From assembly GCF_031598375.1 (NCBI RefSeq), contig NZ_CP123872.1, positions 992,001-1,056,000 of the forward strand: DNA of 64,000 bases. The letters are read 5' to 3'. Every line of letters begins with the position of its first letter. Positions within the stretch are counted from its first letter, which is position 1. Below the pieces are notes generated by a model. That model saw only the letters and a program-made list of their open reading frames with translations, was not told the DNA's origin and did no database searches. Origin of the DNA: Temperatibacter marinus. Lineage in GTDB: Bacteria > Pseudomonadota > Alphaproteobacteria > Sphingomonadales > Kordiimonadaceae. The translations under genes and the position numbers were made by a program. Below, one piece after another: positions 1 through 9,566 of this stretch.

Positions 1-1
1 T

Positions 2-403
2 GATACGACAGGTCAGCCAAACGGAGAGCCTGATTTTATGGCAAGCGTTGGTCTTGATTATGCCTATGATCTTGGGGATAATGGGGTGATTGATCTAAAT
101 ATTACTCATAGCTATAGAGCTGCAAACACTGTCAATGAAGTCTGCCAAAGCGAAGGCACTTGCGGGGTCTCCACATGGGGCCGTCAAACATGGACTACTG
201 GTGTTTCTCAAAACAGAACAAATGCCCGCATTGCTTGGACAAATAGCGATGCAGACATCAAACTTTCTGTCTACGGCAGCAACATCTTTGACAATGTCTA
301 CCGCGGCGGCGCAGGCGGACTCTTGCTTTCTACAATGTTTGCCCCACGTACAGGTCTTGGTGTCGGGGCTACATATGGCTTAGATCTTGGCTTCAAATTC
401 TAA
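2..403 (+). CDS. TonB-dependent receptor, C-terminal fragment (cut by window edge)
   Basis: The reading frame is open from the first bases of the window with no start, so this is the 3' end of a longer gene; about 133 residues are visible. The fragment alternates polar and hydrophobic residues as in outer-membrane beta-strands, has an internal N-I-F-D-N-V-Y segment like the last strands of TonB-dependent receptors, and ends in a terminal phenylalanine (GLDLGFKF), the usual barrel-assembly signal. Such receptors import siderophores, vitamins or glycans across the outer membrane using TonB energy. The substrate cannot be told from this part. A rho-independent terminator follows directly. The family call is fairly sure; an OmpA- or FadL-like barrel is the alternative. 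Confidence 0.7.
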   Translation, partial: DTTGQPNGEPDFMASVGLDYAYDLGDNGVIDLNITHSYRAANTVNEVCQSEGTCGVSTWGRQTWTTGVSQNRTNARIAWTNSDADIKLSVYGSNIFDNVYRGGAGGLLLSTMFAPRTGLGVGATYGLDLGFKF

Positions 404-430
404 GAACTCCGACAAAAAGTAAATAGGATC

Positions 431-461
431 AGGCTCGTTTTTTTAGCGGGCCTTTTCTTTT
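431..461 (+). terminator. Rho-independent terminator after the receptor gene
   Basis: A 7-bp stem (AGGCTCG with CGGGCCT, one G-U pair) closes a T-rich loop and is followed by TTTTCTTTT. It lies 28 bases past the receptor stop and separates it from dapB. Confidence 0.7.
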
Positions 462-522
462 GACTTTTATCCCATTGGCCATATGCTTAAAGGAACTATC
501 TATTCTATAGGAGGAATTGGTA

Positions 523-1317
523 ATGGCAGATCGCATACATGTAGGCATTCTCGGTGCCATGGGCCGCATGGGCCAGGAACTGGTTCAAGCAGTTCTAAAA
601 ACCAAAGGTCTTGATTTAGCTGCTGGCAGCGAAAGAGAAGACCATCGCATGGTTGGAGGGGCTATACCTGGTACAGATGCCCCCCTTTTTTCAAAAGCGA
701 AAGACGTTTTCAAAGCCTCCGATGTGGTGATTGATTTTACGAGTCCCGGCAACACTGCCGTTCATGCTGCTCTTGCTGGTGATACGAAAACCGCTTTAAT
801 CGTTGGGACAACGGGTATTTCTAAAGATGACGATGCCCTTTTGGATGAAGCTGGTAACCTTGCTGTTATTATCCAAGCAGGTAACATGAGTATGGGAGTG
901 AATCTTTTGACGGCTCTTACAAGACGTGTGGCCAAAGCCCTAGACAATGACTGGGATATAGAAGTTTATGAAGCCCATCACCGCAATAAAGTGGATGCTC
1001 CTTCTGGCACTGCGCTCATGTTAGGGGAGGCGGCGGCTGCAGGCAGAGGCGTAAATCACGATGACGTTTGTGATCGAGGTCGGGATGGCTTGACCGGTGC
1101 CCGAAAGAGGGGCGCTATTGGCTATAGCGCGATGCGCGGGGGCGGCATAGTCGGCGAACATACTGTTGGATTTTACAGCGAAAATGAACGTCTTGAACTG
1201 AGTCACAGAGCAGAAAACCGCGGCTTGTTTGCTTCGGGAGCCATGAAGGCCGCTCTTTGGTCAAAAGGCCAAAAGAATGGTCGATACGACATGCTTGATG
1301 TCCTTGGAATTGTGTAA
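523..1317 (+). CDS. dapB: 4-hydroxy-tetrahydrodipicolinate reductase DapB
   Basis: DapB reduces the DapA product to tetrahydrodipicolinate with NAD(P)H, in lysine and meso-diaminopimelate synthesis for peptidoglycan; it is cytosolic. The N-terminus carries the Rossmann nucleotide loop GILGAMGRMGQ, the middle has DVVIDFTSPG and VGTTG, and the catalytic/substrate segment EAHHRNKVDAPSGTA is intact. Its 264 residues match the family. I chose the ATG at 523 because AGGAGG at 509-514 sits 8 bases upstream; a TTG two codons earlier is less likely. The gene opens a group with the DUF350 gene (16-base gap) and the protease gene. Confidence 0.96.
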   Translation: MADRIHVGILGAMGRMGQELVQAVLKTKGLDLAAGSEREDHRMVGGAIPGTDAPLFSKAKDVFKASDVVIDFTSPGNTAVHAALAGDTKTALIVGTTGISKDDDALLDEAGNLAVIIQAGNMSMGVNLLTALTRRVAKALDNDWDIEVYEAHHRNKVDAPSGTALMLGEAAAAGRGVNHDDVCDRGRDGLTGARKRGAIGYSAMRGGGIVGEHTVGFYSENERLELSHRAENRGLFASGAMKAALWSKGQKNGRYDMLDVLGIV

Positions 1318-1333
1318 AAAAGCGAAACTAATT

Positions 1334-1750
1334 ATGAACATTCCTGAATTTGATGCCTTTCTAGCTGGGTTTCCAGTCTTTCTCACTCATAGTGCTGTGA
1401 GCCTGTTTATTCTTTTCATCGGCACCCTCATTTATATGAAACTCACGCGTCACGATGAAATGGCTTTAATCCGTGAAGGCAATATTGCTGCGAGCCTCTC
1501 ACTCGGCGCCGCTATCGTTGGCTTAGCACTCCCTCTAGCCTTCTCGCTTGCGGCGTCGGCCAGTCTCTATGATTTAATCATATGGGGTGTTGTAGCCTTG
1601 TTACTTCAAATTGTCGCTTTTCGGGTTATGGATCTCTTTTTAAAAGACTTACCAGAGCGTATCGAAAAGGGGGAAATGGGATCAGCAATATTATTGGTTT
1701 CTGTTAAGCTTGGCACAGCGATGATTAATGCGGCTGCCATCGCTGGATAG
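1334..1750 (+). CDS. DUF350 family inner-membrane protein
   Basis: A 138-residue integral membrane protein with about four hydrophobic segments, including FPVFLTHSAVSLFILFIGTL at the N-terminus, and a small-residue-rich pattern repeated in the two halves (GNIAASLSLGAAIVGLALPL and GEMGSAILLVSVKLGTAMIN). This internal duplication is typical of DUF350 (YjfL/UPF0719-like). Its biochemical function is unknown. The ATG at 1334 is preferred over an upstream start that would overlap dapB. It lies 16 bases after dapB and 5 bases before a membrane-anchored protease, so the three are probably cotranscribed. Confidence 0.8.
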   Translation: MNIPEFDAFLAGFPVFLTHSAVSLFILFIGTLIYMKLTRHDEMALIREGNIAASLSLGAAIVGLALPLAFSLAASASLYDLIIWGVVALLLQIVAFRVMDLFLKDLPERIEKGEMGSAILLVSVKLGTAMINAAAIAG

Positions 1751-1755
1751 GTTCA

Positions 1756-2631
1756 ATGAAGAAATTTGAACTTCCTTTTTATTTTATCCTCATCCTCTTT
1801 GTGATCATCAAATATTCAGGGGATTCAAGCGATGAGCCAAGAGAAAGAAGGCCCTCTCTGCCGCCCCCTTCTGTAGGGGAAACTCCCCTGCCTGACCTCT
1901 CAATGCCCAGAAATCGTTTGCAACCAAAAGAAGGATATACAGTCAATATTAAGGGCCGGCAAGGGAACGGCACAGGGACTGGCTTCGCTTATGACGGCAA
2001 AGGGCAATATGTAACAGCGCGGCATGTAACGGAAGGCTGCCGTTCTGTTTTTATTTTAACAGAAGCCCGGCGCGGCAAACGAGCAACCGTCTCCCCTATG
2101 GTGAATAGCGATTTTTCAGTTTTAGACACGGCTGATTTATCAGCCCCTCGAGTTGTTGTCGCCGCAGACAATCCCCAACGCGGCGATGTTGGCTATTTTA
2201 TGGGCTACCCACAAGGCCGCCCTGCAGATGTGGTCGCTGTCGCTTTTGGACGAAGTAATATGAATAGTGTAGGCAGCTACCGGATGCGCGAACCTGTAAC
2301 AGTTTGGCATATTAAACAACGCCTGCCCCTTGCGAGCGGCCGTGCAGCAAAAAAACAACGAGGGTCTGAGTATGATCTAGCGGGCATGTCTGGGGGGCCT
2401 GCCTTTAATAGCAACGGTGAAATTATTGGTACAGTGGTTGCAGGTCAACCACGACGCGCGCGGGTAATCACAACGGATATCAGAAATTTTAATAGAAATA
2501 CGAATTTAGCCCCAGAATCCTCTAAGACTTCTGCAATTGCACAACCCTCCCTTTCTTTAGAGAATTTCCATGTCATGGGAAAAAAGTTACGCGAAAACCT
2601 AACCATCGCGAAAATCTACTGCAAAGCTTAA
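1756..2631 (+). CDS. Membrane-anchored trypsin-like serine protease
   Basis: A 291-residue S1-like protease with an N-terminal hydrophobic anchor or signal (about residues 7-20) and a proline-rich linker (about 34-50). The catalytic triad is visible: H90 in YVTARHVTEGC, D119 in NSDFSVLD, and S212 in GMSGGPAF. There is no obvious PDZ domain, unlike DegP/DegQ, so it is a short, PDZ-less protease probably facing the periplasm. The start is 5 bases after the DUF350 stop, which suggests coupling. The stop abuts the convergent ubiquinone hydroxylase gene with no gap. Its substrate is unknown. Confidence 0.8.
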   Translation: MKKFELPFYFILILFVIIKYSGDSSDEPRERRPSLPPPSVGETPLPDLSMPRNRLQPKEGYTVNIKGRQGNGTGTGFAYDGKGQYVTARHVTEGCRSVFILTEARRGKRATVSPMVNSDFSVLDTADLSAPRVVVAADNPQRGDVGYFMGYPQGRPADVVAVAFGRSNMNSVGSYRMREPVTVWHIKQRLPLASGRAAKKQRGSEYDLAGMSGGPAFNSNGEIIGTVVAGQPRRARVITTDIRNFNRNTNLAPESSKTSAIAQPSLSLENFHVMGKKLRENLTIAKIYCKA

Positions 2632-3852
2632 TTAAGGACGGTTACCTTTTAATAATTCTGGCAATTCACCGATTGTGCCTCGCGCATGAGACATGAAGAA
2701 TTTTTTGGCCATAGGAATTTCATTCACAAGAGCTAAGCCTGCTGTTCGAGCCTGTTTTATAATCGAATGATCATTTGAGAAGAGATGTGTCAGGCCGTCG
2801 GTTACAGATAACAGCATCGCATTATCCATGCGTCGCCACATTTGGTATTCCTCTAATACGGTCAAGGACCCAATATCCATCCCCGAACGCGCATTCTTTG
2901 TTAACACCTCTACCAATGCAGCAACATCTCTTAGCCCAAGGTTCAACCCTTGACCTGCAATAGGGTGCATGCCGTGGCACGCATCCCCAATCAAAGTTAC
3001 ACGATTATCTACAAAATGATCACACCAATGTAATTGAAGCGGATAAGCCCAGCGCCCGCCAATCACAGAAACTTTGCCTAAAAAATCGCCCACTCGTCTT
3101 TGTAATTCACTTTCAAAAGCCCGATCACTTAATCCCATAACTGTGTCAACCAAATGCGTTTTTTCAGACCACACAATACTTGAGCGATTGCCTGTTAGAG
3201 GAAGAATTGCGAAAGGCCCGGAAGGTAAGAATTTCTCATGCGCAATGCCACAGTGACTTTCTTCATGTTCAATTGTACAAACAATCCCGCTTTGTTGATA
3301 AGACCAGTGAGTGAGCGGGAATTCTGCCCATTTTCTTACCATACTATGCCGCCCATCAGCACCAACGAGCAATGCCCCTGTTACCAAAGAGCCCGTTTCT
3401 AATTCAAGAGTTACCCGCCCAGTGTCACGCTCAATATTTTTAACTGATTGACCATCTAGCCACGTGACATTCTCGCACGCCTCCAAACGTTTCATCAAGG
3501 CAAGGCGGGTATGGCGATTTTCTACAAGATGTCCAAGGGGGCCGTCCCCTAATTCTTCATTATCAAAATGCAAGTGCATTAAACTTGGTCGGCGGCCATC
3601 CGTAACCCTAATTTCAAGAATTGGCTGGGCATGGTCTTTAATATAATCCCAAATTCCCAGCACATCCAAAAGCTGACACGGTGCATAGGCAAGAGCACTG
3701 GAGCGGCCATCAAAAGCTGAAAGCTCAAACTCTCCTTTAGGTAGGTGGTCAACCACTGTGACACTAAAACCAGCCTGCTCCAGGCCAATCGCTGTTGTCA
3801 GCCCTACAAGACCTCCGCCGAGGATAATTATATCAGATGAAACGACGTGCAT
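2632..3852 (-). CDS. UbiH/UbiF/COQ6-family FAD-dependent hydroxylase
   Basis: A flavoprotein monooxygenase probably hydroxylating the ubiquinone ring during coenzyme Q synthesis. Visible motifs are the N-terminal dinucleotide fold (IIILGGGLVGLTTAIGL), the family VGADGRHSMVRKW segment, and the FAD-ribose motif GDACHGMHPIAGQGLNLGLRD. The ATG start (406 residues) is preferred over a TTG seven codons upstream because AGGAAAAAG lies in front of it. It stands alone on the minus strand, convergent with the protease gene and divergent from ftsK. Which ring position it modifies (UbiH, UbiF, UbiI or UbiL type) cannot be decided here. Confidence 0.88.
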   Translation of the reverse strand: MHVVSSDIIILGGGLVGLTTAIGLEQAGFSVTVVDHLPKGEFELSAFDGRSSALAYAPCQLLDVLGIWDYIKDHAQPILEIRVTDGRRPSLMHLHFDNEELGDGPLGHLVENRHTRLALMKRLEACENVTWLDGQSVKNIERDTGRVTLELETGSLVTGALLVGADGRHSMVRKWAEFPLTHWSYQQSGIVCTIEHEESHCGIAHEKFLPSGPFAILPLTGNRSSIVWSEKTHLVDTVMGLSDRAFESELQRRVGDFLGKVSVIGGRWAYPLQLHWCDHFVDNRVTLIGDACHGMHPIAGQGLNLGLRDVAALVEVLTKNARSGMDIGSLTVLEEYQMWRRMDNAMLLSVTDGLTHLFSNDHSIIKQARTAGLALVNEIPMAKKFFMSHARGTIGELPELLKGNRP

Positions 3853-3997
3853 AACTCTTCTTTTTCCTGTCAAACTATTGCCTCACTTATGTAGTGTCTT
3901 TGGACAGGAAAGTCCAGTTAACTCAAGACTTGTCAAAAGCCCATGAAGCACAGTATGATGTTATTTCATGGGCAACTGAAATAAAGGGCATCTATAC

Positions 3998-6484
3998 GTG
4001 GCAACCTCTGGGGCAAAAACACGCAAAAAATCATCTTCAACGCAACCTTCTGCAGGGGATGAAACAAACGCACCTCTCTTACCGAAAGAGTGGATTGTTG
4101 CTTTTAAAAGCCTTGGATATCGATTGATAGGACTGCTCCTCCTGGTCCTGACACTCGGCCTTTTTGTCGCCCTCATTACGCATAGCCCAGAAGACAAAAG
4201 TCTAAACCTGTCGATAACCGATACAGGGGCTGTCTCTGTGATGAACTTGGCGGGCCCTATCGGTGCTATTGTCTCAGATATTCTTTTATCCACTCTGGGA
4301 ATGACATCTTATTTCATACTTTTACCTTTGTTTATATGGGGACAGAAAATTTTACGCATGCTTTGGTTGCCAAAGTTTTGGATGAATCTATTGGCTTTGC
4401 CTTTTGCGATGATTATTGCTCCCGTTGCCGCAGCAAACCTTGAACCCCTTCTTCTTCCGTATCTAGCAATCCCACAAGATATTGCGATCGGAGGTTTTAT
4501 TGGTCAAATTTTAGAACCTAAACTTTCCGGGCTAAATTTCCTCTCCACTATGCCTGCCTGGGTGATTGGGGCCACACTCACACTTCTTTTCATTCCCGTC
4601 TACGCTTATAGTTTTGCTATGAATTTATCGGAATGGGCTGGTGTCAGACGTGCAATCTGGGCCTTTGTAACCGGGATCTATCTTTCTCTTAAAGCCATGC
4701 TTACAGCCTTTATTCGCGGCATTGTAGGCACAGTGGAATGGATTCAAGAAAAGCGCGCCGATCGCTATGATGTCTATGATGATGACGACGAAGACTATGA
4801 AGCGATACCACCTGCTCCGTCTAAAAAAGAGAGCTTGGTCGCCACTCCTGAAGATAAAGTCGGTATTTTAAAACGGAAACGTGTAGCGAAAAAAGCCAAA
4901 CCCAAACGCGGAAAAAGAGAAGTTCAAGAAGCACAAACAACGCTGGATTTTGGCGATACAAAAGGCTTTAAACTTCCGCCCCTTACATTGCTTGAAAATC
5001 CACCTGCTGATATTGGAGAACATCGACTCTCTGAAGAAGCGCTGGATGAAAATGCAAGAATGCTTGAAAATGTTCTTGATGACTTTGGAGTCCAGGGCGC
5101 CATTGTGCAAGTGAGACCAGGTCCCGTGGTAACTCTCTATGAACTAGAACCAGCGCCAGGCGTCAAAGCAGCTCGAGTGATTGGCTTATCTGATGATATT
5201 GCCCGGTCCATGAGCGCTATATCTGCTCGCGTTGCCGTTGTGCCAGGGCGCAATGTAATCGGCATTGAATTACCTAATCAAAAAAGAGAAATGGTTTATC
5301 TCCGTGAGCTTTTGGCTTCTGGTGAATTTGAAAGCAGTCGGGGCAGTCTGCCCTTAGTTTTGGGTAAAGATATTGGGGGATCCCCTGTGGTCACCGATAT
5401 GGCTACAATGCCGCACTTATTAATGGCAGGTCGGACAGGGGCTGGTAAATCCGTCGGGGTAAACACCTTTATCCTTTCCCTCCTATACCGCCATACTCCT
5501 GAGACACTACGGTTAATCATGGTCGATCCCAAAATGCTGGAGTTGTCTGTCTATGAAGGAATTCCGCATCTTTTGACCCCTGTCGTAACCGAAGCAAAAA
5601 AAGCTGTGGTTGCTCTAAAATGGGCCGTGCGAGAGATGGAAGAGCGCTACCGGAATATGTCTAAATTAGGGGTCAGAAACCTAGCTGGATACAATAAACG
5701 AGTGCATGAAGCAAAAGCGAAAGGGGAAGCCTTAACGCGCGAAGTTCAGACAGGCTTTGATCGAGAAACAGGGGAGCCAATCTACGAAGAACAAGAATTC
5801 GATTTCGAGCCTCTACCACAAATCGTCATTATTATTGATGAAATGGCTGATTTGATGATTGTTGCAGGAAAAGATGTTGAAGCAACTGTTCAACGATTGG
5901 CTCAAATGGCCCGTGCTGCTGGCATCCATGTGATCATTGCCACACAACGTCCATCTGTTGATGTGATTACAGGCACTATTAAAGCTAACTTCCCAACAAG
6001 AATATCATTTCAGGTCACCAGCAAAATTGATAGCCGGACCATTCTAGGGGAGCAAGGCGCAGAGCAATTACTGGGCAAAGGCGATATGCTCTTTATGGGC
6101 GGGAATGGAACCATGATCCGTGTTCACGGTGCTTTTGTATCCGATGAAGAAGTTGAAGATGTTGTGAAACACCTTCAGCGTCAAGGAGCGCCTGAATATG
6201 TCGCTGAGGTCACAGAAGAGCCCGAAGAAGGCTTTGATAGTCCTTTCATTCCAGGACCTGCAGGCGATGGGAGCGATGCGGCAAACAGTTTGTATGATCA
6301 GGCTGTAGCAATAGTAGCTCGCGATAAACGCGCCAGCACCAGTTATATTCAACGTCGCTTAAAAATTGGCTATAACAAAGCGGCAAGTTTAATAGAAGAA
6401 ATGGAAGAACAAGGGGTTATTTCAGCCCCAAATCATAAAGGGCAGAGAGAAATTCTCCTGCCTGATCACGAAAATGAATTCTAA
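3998..6484 (+). CDS. ftsK: DNA translocase FtsK
   Basis: FtsK anchors at the division septum and pumps chromosomal DNA so that dif sites and XerCD meet. The 828-residue protein has about four transmembrane segments in the first 230 residues, a charged linker (about 245-320), and a RecA-like motor. Walker A is GRTGAGKS (K484) and Walker B is [10 protein letters not shown] (D614). The C-terminal winged-helix gamma domain ([22 protein letters not shown]) reads KOPS. The start is GTG at 3998, with AAAGGG 9 bases upstream. The short linker is normal for alphaproteobacteria. It is followed by lolA, a common alphaproteobacterial pairing. Confidence 0.96.
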   Translation: MATSGAKTRKKSSSTQPSAGDETNAPLLPKEWIVAFKSLGYRLIGLLLLVLTLGLFVALITHSPEDKSLNLSITDTGAVSVMNLAGPIGAIVSDILLSTLGMTSYFILLPLFIWGQKILRMLWLPKFWMNLLALPFAMIIAPVAAANLEPLLLPYLAIPQDIAIGGFIGQILEPKLSGLNFLSTMPAWVIGATLTLLFIPVYAYSFAMNLSEWAGVRRAIWAFVTGIYLSLKAMLTAFIRGIVGTVEWIQEKRADRYDVYDDDDEDYEAIPPAPSKKESLVATPEDKVGILKRKRVAKKAKPKRGKREVQEAQTTLDFGDTKGFKLPPLTLLENPPADIGEHRLSEEALDENARMLENVLDDFGVQGAIVQVRPGPVVTLYELEPAPGVKAARVIGLSDDIARSMSAISARVAVVPGRNVIGIELPNQKREMVYLRELLASGEFESSRGSLPLVLGKDIGGSPVVTDMATMPHLLMAGRTGAGKSVGVNTFILSLLYRHTPETLRLIMVDPKMLELSVYEGIPHLLTPVVTEAKKAVVALKWAVREMEERYRNMSKLGVRNLAGYNKRVHEAKAKGEALTREVQTGFDRETGEPIYEEQEFDFEPLPQIVIIIDEMADLMIVAGKDVEATVQRLAQMARAAGIHVIIATQRPSVDVITGTIKANFPTRISFQVTSKIDSRTILGEQGAEQLLGKGDMLFMGGNGTMIRVHGAFVSDEEVEDVVKHLQRQGAPEYVAEVTEEPEEGFDSPFIPGPAGDGSDAANSLYDQAVAIVARDKRASTSYIQRRLKIGYNKAASLIEEMEEQGVISAPNHKGQREILLPDHENEF

Positions 6485-6547
6485 ACCATTCATCCTTTAT
6501 TCATCCCAAAAGTCATAAGCTCAATAAAAATAAGAAAGCACAAGACG

Positions 6548-7246
6548 ATGAAGACAGCATCCTATTTTCTAGCTTTGGCTGGGCTCACTTGGTTGGTCAT
6601 AGGTTTAGCGCCAGAGGTGCTTGCCCAAGACACTGCTCCCGCCATTCAAGAAGAAGTAGAATTAAAAGTTGCCCCTGAAACTCAAGCGCTGGGGTCCATA
6701 GAAAAGACTTTAAATGAGCTGCAATCCATGCAAGCTCAATTTCGAATGGTGCCTCCAGAAGGCAAGCCCCTTACAGGCACCCTTTCTATGAAAAAGCCAG
6801 GCTTTATCCGATTTGACTTTGGCGAGTCGGCTAATCAGCTCTATGTCTCTAATGGAAAAACGCTTTCAGTCATTGATTATGAAATTGGCAAGGTGGAGCG
6901 TGTACCTGTCAAGGACACACCTCTTTCTCTTTTACTCTCTGAAAAATTTAGCCTTAAAAACTATAGAAGCCGGGTGATCACTAATCCAGACTCTCGCGCT
7001 GATCTTGGGTTGATGGTGGAAGACCCAAAACGCCCAGAAATGGGAATCCTCACTGTTTATTTTCGCTTTAAACAGAAAGAAACTCCCCAAATAGATCACT
7101 CCTTACTGGTTGACTATTGGACCATCGTAGACGGTCAAGGGCGACTGACATATGTGATTTTGGAGAATCAACAAATGAATGTGACTCTCTCAGATAAACT
7201 TTGGAATTTTAAGGACCCACGGGGCCGGGCACGACGCCGCAATTAA
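6548..7246 (+). CDS. lolA: LolA-like outer-membrane lipoprotein carrier
   Basis: A periplasmic chaperone of the LolA fold that shuttles lipoproteins from LolCDE to the outer membrane. A signal peptide spans about residues 1-26 (cleavage after VLA). Family traits are the Q-A-x-F-R segment (SMQAQFRM), the GTLSMKKPGFIRFDF strand pair, and LYVSNGKTLSVID. At 232 residues it is typical. It lies 63 bases after ftsK, an arrangement common in alphaproteobacteria. There is no LolB nearby, as expected for this class. Confidence 0.85.
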   Translation: MKTASYFLALAGLTWLVIGLAPEVLAQDTAPAIQEEVELKVAPETQALGSIEKTLNELQSMQAQFRMVPPEGKPLTGTLSMKKPGFIRFDFGESANQLYVSNGKTLSVIDYEIGKVERVPVKDTPLSLLLSEKFSLKNYRSRVITNPDSRADLGLMVEDPKRPEMGILTVYFRFKQKETPQIDHSLLVDYWTIVDGQGRLTYVILENQQMNVTLSDKLWNFKDPRGRARRRN

Positions 7247-7287
7247 GTCTTTTCAAGAAGAACTATTCATCTTTGATGAAATAACCT

Positions 7288-9480
7288 CTAGAATTTATAG
7301 CCAACGGCTGAGTACCATGTACGAGGCGCTCCGTAATAGCCCGTTTGAATATTGCCCAAACTTCTAAATTCTAATCCCCCTTGCAAAACAATCTTGTCGG
7401 TTACATTTCTAATTCCTGCACGAATGTAAAGGCCATTTGTAGATTGCCATTCAACACCAATATTGATGTGCTGATACGCTGGCTGATAGAGTTTGTCTGT
7501 ATTTTCTACAGAGGCAAAGTAACCCGACCGATGCTTTAGAGATCCTGAGAAACTCACTGTGCGCCCCTGAGCAAGATCCATCTTATAGCTCGCTGTTATC
7601 CCGACTGTCAGTTTTGGAGAAAAAACAGGAGTATTGCTACTGCGATCCCCGCTGTCGTCTACAAATTCTCCGTATTCGCTATGCAGATATCCCCCCGTAA
7701 AAATAAGGGACAAGGGTCCGAGTGTCGCCGTTACATCCCCTTCTAGGCCGTATATCTTTAAATCTGCAGCATTCACTGTTGGATTGTCAAAACCCACTGT
7801 TGGATCTGTGAGGTCTGCAAGGCGAGAAATTCGTGCTTGGAAATCTGTATAATCATTATAAAACGCCGCCATGTTCATCCGTATATTTGGGGCGACATAT
7901 TTGAGGCCAGATTCGTAACTCCAGACATTCTCGGGCTTATAAGGTTCACTGTCCCCTAAGGATGAAAGTCTTCCATTAAAACCACCAGAGCGAAAGCCTT
8001 TGGCAATCCGACTATAGAAGGTGACTTTATCATTCACTTGATACGACAGAGCGACCGACGGCGTTAGACTGTTCCAGTTGTCACTGCCATTAAAAGTAAA
8101 TTGACCCGTAACAACCCCGTTTAGCTGCTGGGTACTAACCCGGTAAAATGATTTTTCATCTCGAGACCATCTCAAACCTGCCTCCATTGAGAGGTGATCC
8201 GATACGCTATAACTTAAATGAGCAAAGGCGGCATAGGAACTTGTCTTATGCACATCCTCGCCAGGCTGTGAAAGGCCGAAAGACGTTCCAGCAACTTGAA
8301 CTAGGTCTTTCAAATCAGAAAATTGACGCCCTGCGCTCTCTTCTGTCAAATAATATAGACCAAAGACAGCATCCAACTGATCGCCTTTATAATTTAGATT
8401 AATCTCTTCTGAGAATTGATCTTGATCCCACCTGGCCATCACATCCGCAATGACCAATGCCGTTCCGTCCAAATCCCAATTAATAGTCGATGTCATCTCT
8501 TTATAGGCCGTAACGCTTCTCAATTGCCATTGATCCGTCATCGTCCAGTCAATGGTGGCTGCGAGGCCTTTCTGATTAAAGGTCTCATTAGCATCATCAT
8601 CAATGGATAATTCTAGTCGCCCATCAAACTCCTGTGTTGGAGCTGCTTGGGCGAGCACAGTTCCAAAGACAAGGTCTGTTATGAAAACATCATCTTCTGC
8701 CCGTTGACCAGGGGGAGCAAGTTCCATATCTGTAAGGTCTGCTGCCAACCGAATTGAGAGGGCTTCACTGGCTTGAATGTCCATTTTTACGCGCGCTGTA
8801 AAACTATCATCATCAGAATAGTCTTTGCCTGTCTTTATATCTTGATAAAAACCATCTCTGTGTGAATAAAACAAAGAAGCACTCATGCCAATTCTATCTG
8901 ACATGGGCGCTGAAAGAAAAGCACTGATCTGTTTATGACTTGCTTCTCCAATGAGCGCTTCTAGCTCGCCTTCTAGTTTATCTCCAGCCGACTTTGTCGT
9001 AATATTGACCGCACCTCCTACAGCATTTTTCCCGAAAAGCGTCCCTTGGGGGCCGCGCAGTACTTCAATTGAGTCCACATCAAAAAGCTGCAAAAATAAT
9101 CCTTGCATACGAGGATAGGGGACACCGTCCACATAAGTCGTCACCCCTTGCTCAAATGTTTGAAGACTGTCATTTTGACCAATACCCCGAATAAAAAGGG
9201 CTGTCGTTGCCCCCATACCTTGGCCATTCGTAGTTGTTAGATTGGGTATGAGCCCTGCAATATCTTTCAGGGAAACGGCCCCTGCGTTTTTAATGGCGTC
9301 AGCGTCAATCTGCGTAAGAGCGGAGGGAATTTTATTGATGGCCTCTTCGCGTTTGCGTGCGGTGACAACTATTTCTTCAACATCATCCCCAGCGTCCACA
9401 GAGTCCACAGCGGTCACAGGCTCTGACAAAGAAAGAACCGGCACAGTAAACCATGAAATGGCACCCTTGAATAAAGACAT
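7288..9480 (-). CDS. TonB-dependent receptor
   Basis: A 730-residue outer-membrane active-transport receptor. A short N-terminal hydrophobic stretch may be the signal peptide. A TonB box follows (EEIVVTARK, about residues 35-43). The plug domain has VTTYVDGVPYPR and the signature IEVLRGPQGTLFGKNAVGG, and the barrel ends in SAVGYKF with terminal phenylalanine. The style (plug of the RGPQGT type, many aromatic barrel strands) is that of the large receptor class of marine alphaproteobacteria. The substrate is not deducible. It lies downstream of three tandem periplasmic-protein genes on the same strand (86-base gap), which may mean a common substrate. Confidence 0.93.
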   Translation of the reverse strand: MSLFKGAISWFTVPVLSLSEPVTAVDSVDAGDDVEEIVVTARKREEAINKIPSALTQIDADAIKNAGAVSLKDIAGLIPNLTTTNGQGMGATTALFIRGIGQNDSLQTFEQGVTTYVDGVPYPRMQGLFLQLFDVDSIEVLRGPQGTLFGKNAVGGAVNITTKSAGDKLEGELEALIGEASHKQISAFLSAPMSDRIGMSASLFYSHRDGFYQDIKTGKDYSDDDSFTARVKMDIQASEALSIRLAADLTDMELAPPGQRAEDDVFITDLVFGTVLAQAAPTQEFDGRLELSIDDDANETFNQKGLAATIDWTMTDQWQLRSVTAYKEMTSTINWDLDGTALVIADVMARWDQDQFSEEINLNYKGDQLDAVFGLYYLTEESAGRQFSDLKDLVQVAGTSFGLSQPGEDVHKTSSYAAFAHLSYSVSDHLSMEAGLRWSRDEKSFYRVSTQQLNGVVTGQFTFNGSDNWNSLTPSVALSYQVNDKVTFYSRIAKGFRSGGFNGRLSSLGDSEPYKPENVWSYESGLKYVAPNIRMNMAAFYNDYTDFQARISRLADLTDPTVGFDNPTVNAADLKIYGLEGDVTATLGPLSLIFTGGYLHSEYGEFVDDSGDRSSNTPVFSPKLTVGITASYKMDLAQGRTVSFSGSLKHRSGYFASVENTDKLYQPAYQHINIGVEWQSTNGLYIRAGIRNVTDKIVLQGGLEFRSLGNIQTGYYGAPRTWYSAVGYKF

Positions 9481-9566
9481 AAATAATATCCTGAACTACG
9501 TGAATTTGGTGTTTTAGAGCCGAAAGGTTTCTAAATGTTTAACAACTGATACTGAACAGGTACTTA

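Noticed and set aside
1528-1536. TTAGCACTC, half of a CIRCE element
   Set aside because: It lies inside the DUF350 gene and has no GAGTGCTAA partner 9 bases away.
7266-7280. TTCATC-TTT-GATGAA hairpin between convergent lolA and the receptor gene
   Set aside because: Only six AT-rich pairs and no T-tract; not credible as a terminator on its own.
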